Assembly: GCA_964555645.1 (NCBI GenBank) | Contig: CAZKTA010000007.1 | Location: forward strand, 75,710-139,709 | Length of the DNA stretch: 64,000 bases | Direction: 5' to 3' | Source of the DNA: DTLC01 sp964555645 | GTDB taxonomy: Bacteria; Verrucomicrobiota; Verrucomicrobiia; Limisphaerales; DTLC01 | Shown here: piece after piece, positions 62,430-64,000 of the stretch | Layout: each line of letters starts with the position of its first letter | How positions within the stretch are numbered: position 1 is the stretch's first letter | The notes under the pieces: model-generated | Seen by the model: the letters and a program-made list of their open reading frames with translations, nothing else | The model's database searches: none | What the model was told of the DNA's origin: nothing | Translations under genes and position numbers: made by a program

Positions 62430-62860
62430 TCACGCGGTCAGGCTCCAAAAATTGTTCCCTCGGATCAACTGCGCCGCACGAAGCGGTGCATCCTCGGCCG
62501 ACTCACACAACCGTAGCAGCTCGAATTGCCTCCGGCTCGCTGCCCAGCAGTTGCGGGTCCCGACAAACATGGAATTTTTCCACCGAGCCGCCGTTGAGGG
62601 CGCAAGGGCGTGTTGAAATCGGGCATGTTCTGCGCTCTCCAGAGGCTGTTCTCACACTCCTCGGCGAAGCCTGGAAGCATAAGTGTAGAATCGGCCGTGC
62701 GACGGTGCTTGAACCAGTGGCGGGTCGGCCACCGGCCCGGGAACGGCGACGCCGCACCCGTTTCGGTATTGTGCACCCAGTGCTCGGTCGGCTCTTCGTA
62801 TGGCGAGCACAGGATCGGCTTGTTAACCGGTTGGATTGGGATGCTGGCTCCAGGTATGAC
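62430..62860 (-). pseudogene. Decayed type III restriction enzyme (Res) N-terminus
   Basis: On the minus strand one frame reads 'VIPGASIPIQPVNKPILCSP', then 'YEEPTEHWVHNTETGAASPF', 'PGRWPTRHWFKHRRTADSTL' and 'MLPGFAEE'. This is the opening of type III restriction (DEAD/DEAH) subunits, with the SPYEEP-HW and pGRrp-yWfk-rT patterns. The helicase domain is missing; after 'FAEE' the frame changes character. A different frame ends with 'QFELLRLCESAEDAPLRAAQ' and 'LIRGNNFW', stopping at 62430, eight bases from the tRNA 3' end. No start codon is clear. At about 140 codons versus roughly 900 for Res, this is a relic. Confidence 0.78.
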
Positions 62861-63035
62861 CGGTATCTTCCAATTTCCAGCAGCGGACAAACTTGCCCCG
62901 CTGGCGCAGGATAGGCGCAGCCAACTGCTGGAGACGCACCACGGCGCGTAACTTTTCCTCGACGGGCCGCCGCGCCCATTCCTGGCGACGGCGCTCTTTC
63001 CCATCCAGCAACTGGTTCAGTTCGTTGGTTTCCAT
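62823..63035 (-). CDS. Small charged protein paired with the nucleotidyltransferase
   Basis: A 70-residue protein starting METNELNQLLDGKERRRQEW, with 'PVEEKLRAVVRLQQLAAPIL' then 'RQRGKFVRCWKLED'. It overlaps the upstream nucleotidyltransferase gene by 19 bp, so expression is coupled. In comparable two-gene modules the small partner ends shortly after the 'R-W-K' segment. Here the frame runs on about 15 residues into former res sequence, suggesting loss of the natural stop. It may be the second half of a toxin-antitoxin-like pair. Confidence 0.7.
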   Translation of the reverse strand: METNELNQLLDGKERRRQEWARRPVEEKLRAVVRLQQLAAPILRQRGKFVRCWKLEDTGHTWSQHPNPTG

Positions 63036-63520
63036 GCGTTGAATCGTTCGCTCAGTTGATGGCGTTGCAGCACACCCAGCAGGTAATCCTCATCGAGATC
63101 CGCTTCTTCCATAAATGTGGCAAACCGCTGCCGATCCTTGTCCCGCCCCGTTTGCACCATGATCGCCGCCAAATGCTCAGCCCGCAGAACGCGCGTCACC
63201 GTGCCGGCATAACGAACCTCGCGCGCTTCCGCCAAAGCCTCATCCACCAGCGCGTTGTAGGCCGGCAGGAACTGCACCGGGATGCCCTCAATCACCACGC
63301 ACTCGCCTTCGGTCGCATAACCCCGCGCTTTGAGTGCCTCGTAAATCGGGCTGAGCGTCAGCACCCCACCCGGCGTCTGGGGTAGCCGGACAAAGACGTC
63401 CAGATCATAGGTCAGGAACGGCTCCATGTAAAAAATTGCTCCCACGGCTTCCCCGATGGCGTAACGGGAAATCACGCCTTCGCGTTCCAAATCATTCAGG
63501 ACTTTCAGGGTCGCTTCCAT
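63017..63520 (-). CDS. Nucleotidyltransferase-fold protein, possible toxin-antitoxin component
   Basis: A 167-residue protein of the minimal nucleotidyltransferase type. 'YAIGEAVGAIFYMEPFLTYD' leads into 'LDVFVRLP', where the TYDLD acidic pair matches the D-x-D metal site. 'GIPVQFLPAYNALVDEALAE' and 'VLRAEHLAAIMVQTGRDKDR' follow the usual pattern of these AbiEii/MNT-like proteins. The first motif is usually a G-G dipeptide; here it is G-E. ATG start three bases after the truncated DUF5615 relic. Such proteins are frequent in accessory islands of Verrucomicrobiota. Confidence 0.8.
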   Translation of the reverse strand: MEATLKVLNDLEREGVISRYAIGEAVGAIFYMEPFLTYDLDVFVRLPQTPGGVLTLSPIYEALKARGYATEGECVVIEGIPVQFLPAYNALVDEALAEAREVRYAGTVTRVLRAEHLAAIMVQTGRDKDRQRFATFMEEADLDEDYLLGVLQRHQLSERFNAWKPTN

Positions 63521-63523
63521 GGC

Positions 63524-63601
63524 TTACGCGCGGGTTTTTCCGATCTTTTTCAGCAGGCGACAGCCTCGCCCACCCGGGTTTTTGTCCAGCTTAAGCTTCA
63601 C
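63524..63601 (-). pseudogene. Truncated DUF5615 (PIN-like toxin) remnant
   Basis: A GTG overlapping the DUF433 stop (GTGA) opens a 25-residue frame reading KLKLDKNPGGRGCRLLKK and ending IGKTRA. The start matches the conserved 'MK-L-LDENL---ga-lLr' opening of DUF5615 proteins, which are about 110 residues and normally follow DUF433 genes as the toxin of the pair. The gene stops three bases before the nucleotidyltransferase ATG, so everything after the first helix is lost at a junction. Confidence 0.72.
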
Positions 63602-63849
63602 TTGGTGGTCGGCTCCAAGGGCACGGCCACGTAACGCGCGCGCGCCATCTCCAGACCGTAAGCGATGCACGCAAGGATGTCTTCCTCGGTCAGCCCGGGA
63701 TAATTCTCCAGAATCTCCGCATGTGTGCTGCCGCTGGCCAGCATGTCCAAAATCAACGACACCCAGATGCGATGCCCCCGGATGCACGGTTTGCCGCCGA
63801 ACCGTGCCGGGTCAATCCAAAGCCGTTCCAACAATTGTTCGCGTGACAT
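63598..63849 (-). CDS. DUF433 family protein (putative antitoxin)
   Basis: An 83-residue protein with the DUF433 pattern: 'RLWIDPARFGGKPCIRGHRI' for the N-terminal part, then 'WVSLILDMLASGSTHAEILE' and 'NYPGLTEEDILACIAYGLEM'. The C-terminal half is a helix-turn-helix-like segment that should bind DNA. DUF433 proteins are typically antitoxins partnered with DUF5615 toxins; here the partner is truncated. ATG 63849 is preferred over an upstream start at 63861. Confidence 0.9.
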   Translation of the reverse strand: MSREQLLERLWIDPARFGGKPCIRGHRIWVSLILDMLASGSTHAEILENYPGLTEEDILACIAYGLEMARARYVAVPLEPTTK

Positions 63850-63890
63850 AGCGTCAGCCAATTTTACATCATCCGGTTGTCAGTTGCCAT

Positions 63891-64000
63891 TCAATACCGT
63901 GTCGTTTCTTCCAGCCAGTGGACGGTCAGCACCTCGTTGCCGCGCGGGTCAATGACTTTGACGGCGCGGCGCCGGTGTTTGCCTGGCGGGAAGGGCAACG
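63891..64000 (-). CDS. C-terminal end of a probable DNA methyltransferase (cut by window edge)
   Basis: The minus strand from the window edge reads 'LPFPPGKHRRRAVKVIDPRG', then 'NEVLTVHWLEETTRY' and a TGA at 63891. The 'R-AVKVIDxxGNE' ending resembles the C-terminus of adenine-specific (type III Mod-like) DNA methyltransferases. The match is short and based on pattern only. A mod gene here would complete the logic of a type III system whose res gene is decayed at 62430-62860. Confidence 0.45.
   Translation of the reverse strand, partial: LPFPPGKHRRRAVKVIDPRGNEVLTVHWLEETTRY

Overview
The window looks like chromosomal DNA of a member of Verrucomicrobiota, probably from the Pedosphaera/Limisphaera side of the phylum. 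This rests on pseudopilins with an H-x9-DG-type C-terminus, a remnant of the 'ARFYRVV'-type C-terminal domain of secreted proteins, DUF6132 and DUF6485 small proteins, a GH31/GPH/UroD-like/GH141 carbohydrate cluster, and STN-domain proteins. It is inferred from protein style, not from rRNA. Base composition is moderately GC-rich. Most first genes of transcription units have no recognisable Shine-Dalgarno sequence.

Layout. 1-2.1 kb, minus: queG (cut by the edge), aroK and an HDAC-like deacetylase. 2.2-6.5 kb, plus: S1/P1 nuclease, flavin reductase-like protein, two ABC-2 permeases without an ATPase, and a membrane-anchored methyltransferase. 7-9.3 kb, minus: purB and a rhomboid protease. 9.5-14.2 kb, minus: a tight seven-gene type II secretion/type IV pilus-like operon (ATPase, two GspF proteins, three pseudopilin-like proteins, a small membrane protein). 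14.4-20.2 kb, plus: GT39-like glycosyltransferase, PIG-L deacetylase, pyrD, HU-like protein, hisS. 20.3-22 kb, minus: rpsP-khpA-trmD-rplS with no rimM. 22-23.8 kb is essentially non-coding and ends in a frameshifted remnant of a secreted protein. 23.8-29.7 kb: rfaE2 and ubiE (minus), then mdh, thiE, a four-PDZ HtrA-like protease and a DUF6485 protein (plus). 29.8-37.2 kb: DUF6132, deoxyhypusine synthase-like protein, GT39-like enzyme, lone pseudopilin, large TPR protein.

37.2-49.9 kb is a carbohydrate region. On the minus strand lie a GH31 glycosidase, a GPH sugar:cation symporter and a UroD/methyltransferase-like protein. On the plus strand lie a GH141-like beta-helix protein, a sodium:solute symporter with a small membrane partner, galM and galK. 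Together they suggest uptake and breakdown of a galactose- or xylose-containing glycan. 49.9-55.7 kb, minus: hemX/ccsA-hemA-hemC, a methyltransferase, an STN-subtilase fusion and a tandem ACT protein. 56-62.3 kb: Ca2+/Na+ antiporter, large acyl-CoA dehydrogenase, guaB and recA.

62.3-64 kb: a tRNA-Ser(CGA) gene is followed within 8 bp by an accessory patch of different style. It holds a decayed type III restriction (Res) N-terminus, a nucleotidyltransferase plus small partner protein, an intact DUF433 gene with a truncated DUF5615 partner, and the C-terminus of a probable DNA methyltransferase cut by the window edge. This is the clearest mobile or defence-related region here. No CRISPR array, insertion sequence, rRNA or complete new defence system was seen.
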